64,000 bases of DNA from an uncultured Pirellulales bacterium (GTDB lineage: Bacteria > Planctomycetota > Planctomycetia > Pirellulales > Thermoguttaceae), in contig CALLPE010000030.1 of the NCBI GenBank assembly GCA_938015445.1, positions 1-64,000 on the forward strand, given 5' to 3'. The position numbers were made by a program, and so were the translations under genes. Below are positions 35,689-44,800 of the stretch, piece after piece (within the stretch, counting starts at the first letter, position 1; every line of letters begins with the position of its first letter). The notes beneath the pieces were generated by a model. That model was given only the letters and a program-made list of their open reading frames with translations. It ran no database searches and was not told the origin of the DNA.

Positions 35689-35870
35689 CATGTTTCGCAG
35701 ATAGGTGGCGGGCAGCGGACGCTTGGGCCGGCCACGGTGGAAGTATTCCAGCGGAGGGCCTCGGATGCGGTTCCGTCCGGTCAGCAGCGCGGCTGCAATC
35801 CGAACTGCCAGCACAGCGCTACACGGTTGCGGACGACCAACGAACAGCCCCTCCGGCCGCCCGCACCACA

Positions 35871-36353
35871 TCAGCCCTTCGTCTTCACCTCGATCCGGCG
35901 CGGCGCGGCCGTGGCGGACTTTTTCAACCGCAAAGTCAGCACGCCGTTGGCGTACTCGGCTTCCACGTTTTCGGTATCCACGCCTTCCGGCAAGGGAATG
36001 ATTCGCCGGAAGGACCCGAAGCGGATTTCGCTGTGATAGTAATCCTTGCCGGTACGCTCTTCGGTCTGCTTCTTCTCGCCGCTAATGACCAGTTGGTTGC
36101 CGGAAACCGAAACGTTCAAGTCCTTCGGTTCGATGCCTGGTACCTCGGCGCGGACGGTGACTTCGCGGTCGTTTTCCGCCACATCCACGGCGGGCATCCA
36201 CTGGCCAGTTTCGCTAAAAGGCCACTGGAGTCCCCACAGCGGCTCGCGGAAAAAGTTTTCAAACAACCGGTCCATCTCTCTGCGGAACGCCACCAAGGGC
36301 GATTGCGCCTGCTCGTTCTCGCGTTGCTTGCTCCTCCAGGGAATCAGGCTCAT
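35871..36353 (-). CDS. Hsp20/alpha-crystallin small heat-shock protein (third of three)
   Basis: 160 residues. The ATG at 36353 follows AAGGAGG five bases upstream, an almost perfect ribosome-binding site; the longer frame begins inside it. N-terminal arm: PLVAFRREMDRLFENFFREPLWGLQWP. The alpha-crystallin domain spans about 45-145 (MPAVDVAENDREVTVRAEVPGIEPKDLNVSVSGNQLVISGEKK...EYANGVLTLRLKK), and the C-terminal anchoring motif is I-E-V. Such proteins form oligomers that hold unfolding proteins in an ATP-independent way. It is the last gene of a three-gene Hsp20 operon, and is the most classical of the three. Confidence 0.93.
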   Translation of the reverse strand: MSLIPWRSKQRENEQAQSPLVAFRREMDRLFENFFREPLWGLQWPFSETGQWMPAVDVAENDREVTVRAEVPGIEPKDLNVSVSGNQLVISGEKKQTEERTGKDYYHSEIRFGSFRRIIPLPEGVDTENVEAEYANGVLTLRLKKSATAAPRRIEVKTKG

Positions 36354-36395
36354 ATCGACCTCCTTTCTATTGTCAATAATTGACACAGAGGGCAG

Positions 36396-36791
36396 TTACG
36401 TCTTCACCGCGATTTTTCGCGGTTTGCTGGCTTCGGCCTTGGGCAGGTGCAGGGTGAGCACGCCGTCGGCGTACTCGGCGCTGATCTTGTCCGAGTCCAC
36501 GGCCTCGCTGACCTCGAAGGTCCGATAGTAGTCGCCCACGCCGTACTCGCGCAGCAAGTACTCGGTGTCTTCGGGCTGCCGCTCGGGCACGTGGGCGTGG
36601 ATGGTCAACTGGCCATCCTCGAACTTTACGTCGATCTGCTCGCTGCTGGCGCCTGGAACGTCGGCCACCACCAGCAATTCGTCTGCCAATTCGATGATGT
36701 CTACGTTGGGCCGATAGCACCGCCCGCTGCGAGTTCGTTCGGCCGGCGGCGTTTCGGCAGCGGTCTTGGCCAGATTGGTATGCCGAGTCAT
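36396..36791 (-). CDS. Hsp20/alpha-crystallin small heat-shock protein (second of three)
   Basis: 131 residues. The N-terminal arm is short (about 28 residues, polar: TNLAKTAAETPPAERTRSG) and lacks the MDRLFxxxF helix of the other two. The alpha-crystallin domain is intact: YRPNVDIIELADELLVVADVPGASSEQIDVKFEDGQLTIHAHVPER, then EYGVGDYYRTFEVSEAVDSDKISAEYADGVLTLHLPKAE, with C-terminal I-A-V anchoring motif. AGGAGG precedes the ATG by about eight bases. The short arm suggests it forms smaller oligomers or hetero-oligomers with its operon partners, which is an inference. Confidence 0.92.
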   Translation of the reverse strand: MTRHTNLAKTAAETPPAERTRSGRCYRPNVDIIELADELLVVADVPGASSEQIDVKFEDGQLTIHAHVPERQPEDTEYLLREYGVGDYYRTFEVSEAVDSDKISAEYADGVLTLHLPKAEASKPRKIAVKT

Positions 36792-36859
36792 AGTCGTTTC
36801 CTCCTGTTAATATGAAAATGCTTTACTATGCCATTGATCCGCCGCGCGTTGATCGACGC

Positions 36860-37306
36860 TCATTTGCCGGCGGCGACGGTGATCCGCCGCGGCTTGGCCT
36901 TTTCTGCCTTCGGCAGCGTGATGGTCAGCACGCCGTTGCGCAATTCCGCCTCGACCCGCGCAGCGTCAACCTCCGTAGGCAGCCGCAGCAACCGGGTGAA
37001 CCTACCCACCGGACGCTCGCGGCGGTGATAAGTGGCGCCTTCCTGAGCGGTGTCGGGCCGGTCGACCTTGACCGTCAGCTCATTTCCTACCACCGAGACG
37101 TCGAGCTGCTCGCTCTTGACGCCGGGAAGCTCCATTTCCACCATTACTGCGTCATCCTTCTCCCACACGTTCATCAGCGGCTGTCCGCGCACCAGAGCCG
37201 GAGGAAGCCTGTCGGCGAACATGGGCCACATTTCGGTCCACAGCCGATCCATCTCCTCGCGAAGCGATTGGAACGGCGTCCACCAGTTGCGATAACCCCA
37301 CATCAT
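36860..37306 (-). CDS. Hsp20/alpha-crystallin small heat-shock protein (first of three)
   Basis: 148 residues from the ATG at 37306, preceded by AAAGGAGG; the extension to 37498 is not family-like. N-terminal arm MMWGYRNWWTPFQSLREEMDRLWTEMWPMF, rich in aromatic residues; alpha-crystallin domain about 45-140 (PLMNVWEKDDAVMVEMELPGVKSEQLDVSVVGNELTVKVDRPD...EAELRNGVLTITLPKAEKAKPRRITVA), ending in the I-T-V motif. It is the promoter-proximal gene of the operon; the spacings to the next two genes are 68 and 42 bp. Each of the three genes has its own strong ribosome-binding site, implying high expression. No CIRCE-like inverted repeat was found upstream. Confidence 0.93.
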   Translation of the reverse strand: MMWGYRNWWTPFQSLREEMDRLWTEMWPMFADRLPPALVRGQPLMNVWEKDDAVMVEMELPGVKSEQLDVSVVGNELTVKVDRPDTAQEGATYHRRERPVGRFTRLLRLPTEVDAARVEAELRNGVLTITLPKAEKAKPRRITVAAGK

Positions 37307-38007
37307 TTTGACCCTCCTTTCTGTTTTCTGTTTGATTACCCGTGACGTTTGCCGCGCCCCGCCGGCGGCAGACGCCCATCTTCTCCAACTCGACTTTGTG
37401 GGCACTTGTCCCACTTGATTCCGCTTTGATCGGGCAACAACCGGCGCATCGGAGCCCCACCCGACACGGCGTCGCGTGTAAGCCGGACGCTTGTTCAAGG
37501 CACTGGCTGCAAGCGGCGCCGCATGTGCGCGTACAACCAGCGCTGTTTGCGCCCGGTCTGTTCTCGCGCCGCGGATGCGAGCCTACAAGCGACCGACGTT
37601 ACTGCAATTGGGAACAGCTTTTGAACAATCGTCGGCCAAGCTGTTGCGCGACTCGGTTGATGTGAACCTTGATTGGCCGGTCATTGCGATTTAATTAGCA
37701 AGCAAATGATGTGCCGGTCGCTTAAATAACAACGCAAGTATTTTCCATAAATGGTCTTACGACGCCAGGCTTATTTAGGGTAAATATGACCATCAGCCAG
37801 CCGCGTGCCAAAATGGCAGAACGCTTTCGCCGCCTAGCAGGTGGCGCACAACGCCTTTGTGTTTACTGGACGGTGCTTGTTAACCTGACGAAGCCTTGTT
37901 CACCCTGCTGAGGCTGGTTTGTTTGGCTGACAGTTGTTCGTTTGGCCGAAGTTTGGCAGAGGCCAACACTTGGCAGAACTTTCGCCAGATGTGTCATCTG
38001 GGGTCGG
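37307..38007. other. Gap upstream of the Hsp20 operon
   Basis: No gene. 37690-37800 is notably A/T-rich (GCCGGTC recurs at 37675 and 37713, each followed by an A/T-rich tail). From 37876 to about 37985 there are roughly six degenerate 18-20-bp units built on CTTGTT/TTTGGC. Promoters of the Hsp20 operon and possibly a terminator of the ParB-like gene must lie here, but none is clear. Confidence 0.5.
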
Positions 38008-38862
38008 CTATGCGCATCGCGCAGCCAGTTGAGCAACGTGTTGAACAACATCACCAGGGGAATGGCATCGCGCGGCAATTGCTACCGGAAAGGCGCTGCG
38101 GCTCCAGTCGGCTGCGCCCGAGTCCGGCGCGGGACGATTGCCTTCGCTTGCACCCAAAAAACCGGGCAAATCGCTCGCCGCCGGCGTACGCGACAAACGG
38201 ACAGCCTCGTTGATGGCGCGCTGGAAATCCCCTGGCTGTTTTCCGATCTTGATCCTGCTGCGAAAAAATTCCGCCCAGCGGAACTCAGCAAACGGCGCTT
38301 CTGTCTTGCGGTAGCCGCCCTGCTCGCGCACCGCCCAGGCCAGCGCACGGTATGGATCGTCGCGCAGTTCGGTCAACCGGCGGGGTAGTTTCTCGATCGG
38401 TTGCGGGCCTTCGCCGTTCTCGTCGTACAGGTACACCCAGTTCTGCTGTTGCATTTTTGCCCAGAACTGCTCGGGTGTAAGTTGCCGCCAGTTGGCTACC
38501 ACGTGGACTTCCAGCTCGTTTGCTACTTTTGCTTTTTTCAGGGCGAGCGCCAAATGATGGCCGTCGAGCAGATACGGCACCCCGCCCGGCCCGATTACGA
38601 TCCGCCCGATATGCTCCTGCAAATACTTGGCCAGCTTCTTGGGGGTTTTTTGAGCGATGTTTTCCGCCCGCCGGTCCACTTCCCAATAGCCTACCGCAAA
38701 CTGCGTCGGTCGCAGCAGCTCGATGGGCACTGTGCAGCGCGAACCGGCAGGCAAATCTGGCGAATACGCCACTGCCTGCCACTGCCGCGCGGTTTGCGGG
38801 GCAACCGCCGCCATCACCGCGATGCAGGCAACAAGCAGTGCAACTAGCCGCGGCTTGAACAT
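38008..38862 (-). CDS. Exported ParB-like (ParBc_2, putative nuclease fold) protein
   Basis: 284 residues from the ATG at 38862, which gives a signal peptide (PRLVALLVACIAVMAAVAPQTA). The mature part to about residue 235 matches the ParB-like family PF08857: LRPTQFAVGYWEVDRRAENIAQKTPKKLAKYLQEHIGRIVIGPGGVPYLLDGHHLALALKKAKV, where DGHHLALAL replaces the GxRRxxA box of true ParB, then WxKMxxxNWVYLYDENG and DDPYRALAWAVREQGGYRKTEAPFAEFRWAEFFRSR. LPGFLG marks the usual end of the family domain. The last ~45 residues look non-conserved and contain the first copy of a 32-bp dispersed repeat, so the original stop may have been lost. Role unknown; export makes chromosome partitioning unlikely. Confidence 0.78.
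   Translation of the reverse strand: MFKPRLVALLVACIAVMAAVAPQTARQWQAVAYSPDLPAGSRCTVPIELLRPTQFAVGYWEVDRRAENIAQKTPKKLAKYLQEHIGRIVIGPGGVPYLLDGHHLALALKKAKVANELEVHVVANWRQLTPEQFWAKMQQQNWVYLYDENGEGPQPIEKLPRRLTELRDDPYRALAWAVREQGGYRKTEAPFAEFRWAEFFRSRIKIGKQPGDFQRAINEAVRLSRTPAASDLPGFLGASEGNRPAPDSGAADWSRSAFPVAIAARCHSPGDVVQHVAQLAARCA
38024..38055. repeat. Dispersed 32-bp motif, copy 1 (inside ParB-like 3' end)
   Basis: Contains two 12-bp sub-units of type TTGArCAACrTn. It matches 40432-40463 at 29 of 32 positions, same orientation. Confidence 0.7.
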
Positions 38863-39273
38863 CTCGGCCAAAGCGCACATTATCGGCACACTAAACAATA
38901 GCGTTCTTGACCTGCGGAGTAAGCAACAGTCATGGGCGATGTTGCAGCTTGGGATTGGCTAAGCAAACCTCTGCATAACGCCCGCTTAGTAATTAGTATC
39001 AGTGTACTATCGTCGCCGTTGGCAGCAACCTGATGTATCCCCAGTTTTTGCCTCGTCTAAAATCGCTTGCAACAAAGCGGCAAGAGCTTGGAAGGCCGTC
39101 AGTCGCAGTCGTCGAACCATTTTCCGGCCAATTTCTTGCAAAATGTTTGGGTGCGTTTAAAATAATGAAAGTCGGCAAAACCGATTCATGGGCGGTGGCA
39201 TCGTGGCTTATGGCATGGTGTGCGTTGGTTGCTTTTCGCCGGTTGTCGCCGGCAGTGTAGCGAGGCAAAATCT
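38863..39273. other. Divergent gap before the PEP-CTERM gene
   Basis: No gene. It holds a sigma70-like promoter candidate at 39136-39163 for the plus-strand gene. Small ORFs here lack family-like sequence. Confidence 0.5.
39136..39163 (+). promoter_or_regulatory. Sigma70-type promoter candidate
   Basis: TTGCAA at 39136-39141 and TAAAAT at 39158-39163 with 16-bp spacing (4/6 and 5/6 matches to consensus), about 110 bp upstream of the PEP-CTERM gene start. Confidence 0.4.
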
Positions 39274-40191
39274 ATGAGGGCAACACCAGCGCTACTGGCT
39301 CTGTTTGCGGCCGTTTGTGTGCTTACTGGCAGTGGGGCCTCGGCATTGGCCAGCCTGATCGCTCAGGACGATTTCGAGTCCTATCCGATTGGTCAATTGG
39401 AACCGGACATCGGCAGCACCCCTTCAGGCGGCATAGGCTGGGCCGAACCGTGGGACGTACTGAACTCGGAGCGGTCGCGCGTAAAAATCGTGTCGCACAC
39501 CATGAGTTACATCGCCGGGACAGTTTATTCCCACGGCGGCTTGCAGGCGCTGCGGCTGGAACCGGGCAACGATAGCGGCGGCATTTTACTGTTGAGCCGT
39601 TCGCCCGGCACGCTGACCGGAACGGTTTACGTCAGCATGTTGCTGCAAGCGCCAACCATCTTGCAGAACACGGGCGGTAACACGACCGACGATTTTCTTC
39701 AATTCGGCATGGACAGTTCGGTCACTAACCCGCGCGTCAGCGGCGGGGTAGCGCACCCCAGCGGTAATCCGAACCCTTATTTCTTCGCGCGCACTACTAC
39801 TACCGCCGGTAACAGCACCTTTGGTAGCACTGTGGTCGATCCTGCGCAAACGTATCTGGTGGTGCTGAAGTTCTCTGGTGGATACGACCGAACCGATGTG
39901 TACATCAACCCGACTTCAAACGACGAATCGGCCCACACGCCGATAACGCGAACCGGCACCAGCGGAGCGACGACGCTTAGCCAGTTGATCTTTCGTACTG
40001 CCCGGCATGAGTCCGGCCTGGATTGGTATTACATCGACAATGTGATGGTGGGCACTACATTCGCCGACGTGGTACCGATTCCCGAACCATCGGCTTTTGC
40101 GCTGTATCTGACGGCTTGCATATTGCCGCTTGCTATGCTGGCCGGCAGACGCAGACTGCCTGGGGCGGTCTTCCAGCCTCCGACTGAATAG
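39274..40191 (+). CDS. PEP-CTERM sorting-domain protein
   Basis: 305 residues from the ATG at 39274 with GAGG upstream. Signal peptide 1-27 (LLALFAAVCVLTGSGASALA). The mature part starts AQDDFESYPIGQLEPDIG and has a jelly-roll-like beta-sandwich pattern (GLQALRLEPGNDSGGILLLSRS, TGTVYVSMLLQAP, YIDNVMVGTTFADVVP), like the laminin-G/concanavalin-type surface proteins of planctomycetes. The C-terminus is a classical PEP-CTERM signal: PIPEPSAFALY followed by a hydrophobic helix and GRRR. Such signals are cut by an exosortase, which is not encoded in the window. It is probably a surface-attached or matrix protein. Confidence 0.85.
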   Translation: MRATPALLALFAAVCVLTGSGASALASLIAQDDFESYPIGQLEPDIGSTPSGGIGWAEPWDVLNSERSRVKIVSHTMSYIAGTVYSHGGLQALRLEPGNDSGGILLLSRSPGTLTGTVYVSMLLQAPTILQNTGGNTTDDFLQFGMDSSVTNPRVSGGVAHPSGNPNPYFFARTTTTAGNSTFGSTVVDPAQTYLVVLKFSGGYDRTDVYINPTSNDESAHTPITRTGTSGATTLSQLIFRTARHESGLDWYYIDNVMVGTTFADVVPIPEPSAFALYLTACILPLAMLAGRRRLPGAVFQPPTE

Positions 40192-40816
40192 CTTATTGCC
40201 ACACAAACCGTTCCGCTTTGCTCTTCCAAGCGTGTTTGCTGGCGGGGAAACGGCCCTGCTTTTTGCACCGGCAGAAGTGGCCTCGCACAGCCAACGATGC
40301 AGCCACCGGCCGGCATAATACTGCTCTTGCCGGTTAACGGGGTAGTCTGCTGCGAACGCTTATGGTTCTGCATTCTATTGCCGCCGCATACGTACCACCG
40401 CGCATTGTAGTTTCGCTCGCCGAGTGCTGGTGCCACTTGAGCAACGTATTGAGCAACATCACCGACAGGGGGACGCCTCTTGTCTCGAAGCGTTTTGAAT
40501 CGCACGGCACCGAGCCAAACATGATGCGGCCGATAGCCCACTCGGCCAAACGGCTATAGCCGACCGGAAAAACCCAACAACAGACGCACGTACTGCCATG
40601 GCGGCAGTTGTGGTAACGGAGCTGGCAATCGCAGTAGGCTGGTCGGCCGATGCCGCGCAGGCGGCCCGATCAGCCGCTATGTCCGCTCAGCGCGATCGCC
40701 ATTTGCGCTGGCCGCTCCGTTTGCAGCGGAATTGCGCTACGTATCGAGCAGGAGGGAGATTTGACAGCCGAGGCTTCTGAGGCGTAAAGTATCGTAATCT
40801 CAAAAGGCTATACTCT
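40192..40816. other. Gap before the HDAC-family gene
   Basis: No gene recognised in 625 bp. It contains the second copy of the 32-bp motif (40432-40463). TATACT at 40809-40814 is too close to the next ATG to act as its -10 box. Confidence 0.5.
40432..40463. repeat. Dispersed 32-bp motif, copy 2
   Basis: 29 of 32 positions match 38024-38055; it also contains the TTGAGCAACrT sub-unit twice. It is intergenic here. Confidence 0.7.
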
Positions 40817-41764
40817 ATGACGCTGTTGTATTGGGACCGCCGTTTTCTGGACCACGAGACCGGTGACCATCCGGAACGGGCCGGTCGCATCTTGCAGATC
40901 CCGCGGCGGCTGGAGCAGTCCGGCCTGGCGGCGCGATGTCGCAGCGTGGAGTTCGGTCCGGTTGACCGACGGCGGCTCGCCCGCATCCACACTCCAGGGT
41001 ACATCGACGAGATATGGGCTTACGCCAAATCGGGCGGCGGCCACATCGAAGTGGACACGGTCGTAAGCCCGGCCTCTTACGACGTGGCGCTGCTGGCTGC
41101 CGGCTGCGTGTGCGACGCGCTGGAGCGCGTGGTGCGCGGCGAGGACAAGACCGCGCTGTGCCTGGTGCGGCCTCCGGGACATCACGCCCTGGCCAATCGG
41201 GCAATGGGTTTCTGCATCTTCAACAACGTGGCTGTGGCGGCGCGGGCGGCAGTGGACGAACTGGGGCTGGAACGCGTGCTGATCGTCGATTGGGACGTCC
41301 ATCACGGCAACGGCACCCAAGCGGCCTTTTGGGAAGAACCACGCGTGGGATTCCTCTCGATACACCGCTGGCCGTTTTATCCGGGAACCGGCGACGAGGA
41401 CGAGACCGGCGGCGGCCCCGGGCTGGGTTACACTGTCAACGTGCCCGTCGAATACGGTACCCGCCGCAGGGATTATCTGGGCCTGTTCCGCGGCGCGCTA
41501 GAAGACTTCGCCGGGCGAGTGAAGCCGCAACTTATCTTCATCAGTGCCGGGTTCGATCCCCACCGTCTCGACCCCATTGGCAATTTGGGGCTGGAGTGCG
41601 AGGATTTTGCAGCCATGACGCGGGCGGTATTGGACGTGGCCGCCGTTCACGCCGAAGGCAGGGTGATCAGCGTTCTGGAAGGCGGCTACAACCCGGAGGC
41701 TACCGCCCAGTCGGTCGAACTGCATCTGGCCGAATTGCTCGGCCCGGCGCAGTCGTCCAGTTGA
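40817..41764 (+). CDS. Histone-deacetylase-family hydrolase (acetoin utilisation/APAH-like)
   Basis: 315 residues. The arginase/deacetylase fold is clear: DHPERAGRI near the N-terminus, active-site PPGHHA (His122, His123), GFCIFNNVAVAAR, zinc ligands Asp160 and His162 in VDWDVHHGNGTQ, SAGFDPHRLDPIGNL with the third zinc Asp, and EGGYN with the catalytic-region Tyr. Bacterial members deacetylate acetylpolyamines or other small amides and, less often, proteins. All catalytic residues are present. The gene stands alone; it converges on the giant PEP-CTERM gene, with a bidirectional terminator between. Confidence 0.93.
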   Translation: MTLLYWDRRFLDHETGDHPERAGRILQIPRRLEQSGLAARCRSVEFGPVDRRRLARIHTPGYIDEIWAYAKSGGGHIEVDTVVSPASYDVALLAAGCVCDALERVVRGEDKTALCLVRPPGHHALANRAMGFCIFNNVAVAARAAVDELGLERVLIVDWDVHHGNGTQAAFWEEPRVGFLSIHRWPFYPGTGDEDETGGGPGLGYTVNVPVEYGTRRRDYLGLFRGALEDFAGRVKPQLIFISAGFDPHRLDPIGNLGLECEDFAAMTRAVLDVAAVHAEGRVISVLEGGYNPEATAQSVELHLAELLGPAQSSS

Positions 41765-41782
41765 GTCCCCGCGCGCAAAAGC

Positions 41783-41813
41783 AGCGGCGCCAGAGCAACG
41801 CTCTGCCGCCGCT
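41783..41813. terminator. Bidirectional terminator hairpin
   Basis: AGCGGCG-C-CAGAGC (41783-41796), loop AAC, GCTCTG-C-CGCCGCT (41800-41813): 13 pairs with one C-C mismatch. CTTTTG follows on the minus strand and a CTTTCGCCTTCT tract on the plus strand. It lies between two convergent genes. Confidence 0.75.
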
Positions 41814-41867
41814 GAAGCTTTCGCCTTCTATTACGAGACTTTTCCTAGGTCACACGCTGAGCGTCGA

Positions 41868-44800
41868 CTACGCGCTCCGCCGCAAGCGCCGCAGCCCCAG
41901 CCAACCCAGACCGGCCACCGCCAGCAGGAGTAAGCTGGAAGGTTCGGGCACCTGAGCCGGGGCACCGAGCAACTGGCCGCCGCCAAGCGATGGGCCGCCG
42001 ATGCCAAGATCGCCACCGCCAAGCACAGTCAGGTGCGGCGCTTCACTGCCGGCGCTGTGCGCCCGCAACACTAGCTTGCCCGGCGTGCCGGCCAGTCCGT
42101 CGATCGTGACCACCGACTGCTGCACAAAGCCGGCGGTCAACACCGCTCCGGACTCGATCAGCGTCGTGCCCGTGCCGGTGATGTTGCCCACCTGCTGGCC
42201 AGCACTGGAAATCACGAACCCCGGTGCGGTGCTGTCGTTGATGACATCTACGAAGTTCGTCAGTCCCGCGTTGGTCAAAGCGGGGATGCTGCCGGCCAGT
42301 TGCACGGTGGCGCCGTCCTCCACTTTGATCTTCGGTCTGGTGGTGCCGGCAAAGGTTCGCTGGGTGGCGGGGTCGACGATGCTGAACACCAGCTTGTCGA
42401 CCTGGGTGGCGTCGCTACCTTGCACGACCAATGTGTTTGTTGCGTCGCCCCAGGAGATGGTCGCACCCGGCCCGCCAGTGACGTTCACCACTTGCGCATC
42501 GGTGTTAACCACGCCGGAGCGCGGGCTGAACGAGGCGGTGCTCAGCGGGCCGCCTACGACGTTCACCACTCCACCGCCGCTGATACCCAGCCCACGCAAC
42601 TGCTGCCCAACCAGCGACATGGTGATTGTGCCGCCGTCGGTCTCGAGCGCCGCTGCACCCGGCGCAAGGGCAGTTAGCAGTTCGGCTGTGCCTGCTGTGG
42701 CCCGCAGCGTGGACCCGTCGGCGAAGGTCTGGTTGCCGATTACAAAGGCGCCTGGGCCGCCTTTGACGATGGTTGCGCCGGCACCGACGTTCAGCATCGA
42801 CGGCGACTGCGACACTCCGGCGGCCACATCGATGGCTACGCTTGCAGCGGCGGGCACGTTGAGGGTCAAGTTGGTGCCTCCGGTGGTGTTGAACAGCACC
42901 CCGCCTACGCCAAGCTCCAACGTGGCCCCTGCGCCATAGCTCTGCGCGCCGGTGGCCAGATAACCGGGGCCGAGCTTGCGCAGCAAAGCGTTGGCGCCGA
43001 TGTTCAGTCCTGCCAAGGCAGCCGTCGCGTCGCCGCCGACATTGATTGTTCCTGCCGCGCCGGCCGGCACTGCCAAAGTGGTCATCAGCCCACCGGTCCT
43101 GTTGACCGCCAGGGTAGCGCCTTGGAGGTTGAGCGTCAGGGCGCGGTTGCCGTTTTGCCAGCCATCGATGCGCAGCGTGCCGTCGCCGACGAGATTCAAG
43201 GTGGCTGCGGCGTTATCGGTGCCGCTGTTCAGGGCGTGGGTGACCCTCAGCACGTGTCCGTTGGCGAAGTTCACCGTGGACGTGCCGTTGACCTGCATGG
43301 CTGCGGTGCTGCTAACCGCAGAGGGATTGTTCAGAGTCAGTACCCCATTCAACTCCAGGATGTCGGTGGTCACGGCGCCGGCGCGCAGCTCTGCGCCGTT
43401 CTCGACGGCAACCCGGCTCTGGTACAGCTTTGCACCGGGGCCGAGGATCGCCAGCTCGGCGAACGAGGTAACAAAGCCCGGCGCCAGCCGCGCTTCGACG
43501 AAATGGCTTCCCGTGCCTTGATAATACCCGACAGCAATCTTATACGTGCCCGCCGCAAGATTCACAGCGCCAAGGCGTTCCTGGTTGCTATGGGTGTTGA
43601 GGTTGTTGACCACCATCTCGCTGGCCTCGAACACGTCGTTGCCGTTCAGGTCAATGTACAGCGTGCTGCCGTCGTCGCTGCGGGTGCCGAAGGTGACCCA
43701 GCCTTCCGGAATGGGGCTGTCGCCGCCTATCTGGATCGTGCCCAGCCAGGCAGCGCCGACCTGGTTGGGGCCGCCAAAATATCCATCAGCGCGGATATTG
43801 AGCGTGTGCGCGTCGAAGCTCAGCAGCGTACCGGAGGTAAGCGTGCCCTGTTTGCCCGGGCCCGGTACAGGGGTGATGAAGTTATTGGCATTCTGGAAAC
43901 TGATGTAGGCGTTGCCGGCATTGCCGGTGCCGAAGTCCGCTGTGCCCACGTCGGCCGGAGTGGCGTAGTACTCGCCAACAATCGAAATCGGCTGCACTGG
44001 ATGCGGCCCAGGGCTGGGGGCAATCACCTTCGGCCCGAAGTCGGCCACGCCGCTGGTAACGCGGATATGGCCGTCGTTGGTTATGGAGGCCATCTGGCTC
44101 AGATCAGCCGTCGAGCCACTAACTGGCGAAACGCGCAGCGTGGCCTGCGGCCGCACACTAAGCGGCCCGCCGACCCCGAGCACCCGGCCAGGAGCGGCAG
44201 CCGCCAGCACGCCGGCTGCCACGTCCACGCCGCCGCTAAAGGCGTTATCGCCGGGATATGCCACCTCCAGCGTGCCTGCGCCGCTCTTGCGCAGCCCGTA
44301 GCCGGCGTCCATATCGACGATCTGGCCGGCCAGTCTCAGGGTTGTATTGGCGTCGATGGAGAACTCTGGCCCGGCAGGCCCGGCGAAAGTGGTCAAGCCG
44401 TTGACCGTAAACGTCCCGCGGCCGCCGACCGTCAGCTTGTTGGCCCCGATCGTCAGGCTCCCGAAGGTGCTGGCCGTGACGGTCGAAGGCACTTGGATAG
44501 CGGCGTTAGCCGAAACGACGATGTCGTTGACAATATCGAGCGTGCTATCGACAGCGCGGCGGAACCACTCCGGCCCGGTCGGATAGACGTAATAGCTCTG
44601 CGAAGTGCTGCCCCGGCCCAACAGGTCGATGCCGAAGCCGAAGCCAGTCCACCCTGCCGCTGGGCCGACGCCGCCGACGCCCTGGCCGAAGCGCACCTCG
44701 AACTGATGCCAACCGGCCGTGACCGGGATGGTAGTGACCGAAACTACGTTCCAGGTCGTGTGGGTGACGACGACGTTCCCGTCGAGCTTCAACTGGTAGT

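Larger units (their letters stand above)
35508..35870. other. Gap between Hsp20 operon and Coa1-like gene
   Basis: No gene. It contains the minus-strand terminator at 35640-35688 and a 25-bp doublet at 35604-35653 (TTTGTxCTxGCGGAAAACAG, two copies) whose second copy overlaps the T-rich end of the terminator. Confidence 0.6.

Noticed and set aside
8116-40310. 14-bp identity ATGCAGCCACCGGC at 8116 and 40297
   Set aside because: Too short and G/C-rich to be distinguished from chance in 64 kb; no flanking similarity.
40809-40814. TATACT as promoter of the HDAC-family gene
   Set aside because: It ends two bases before the ATG, so transcription would start inside the coding region.
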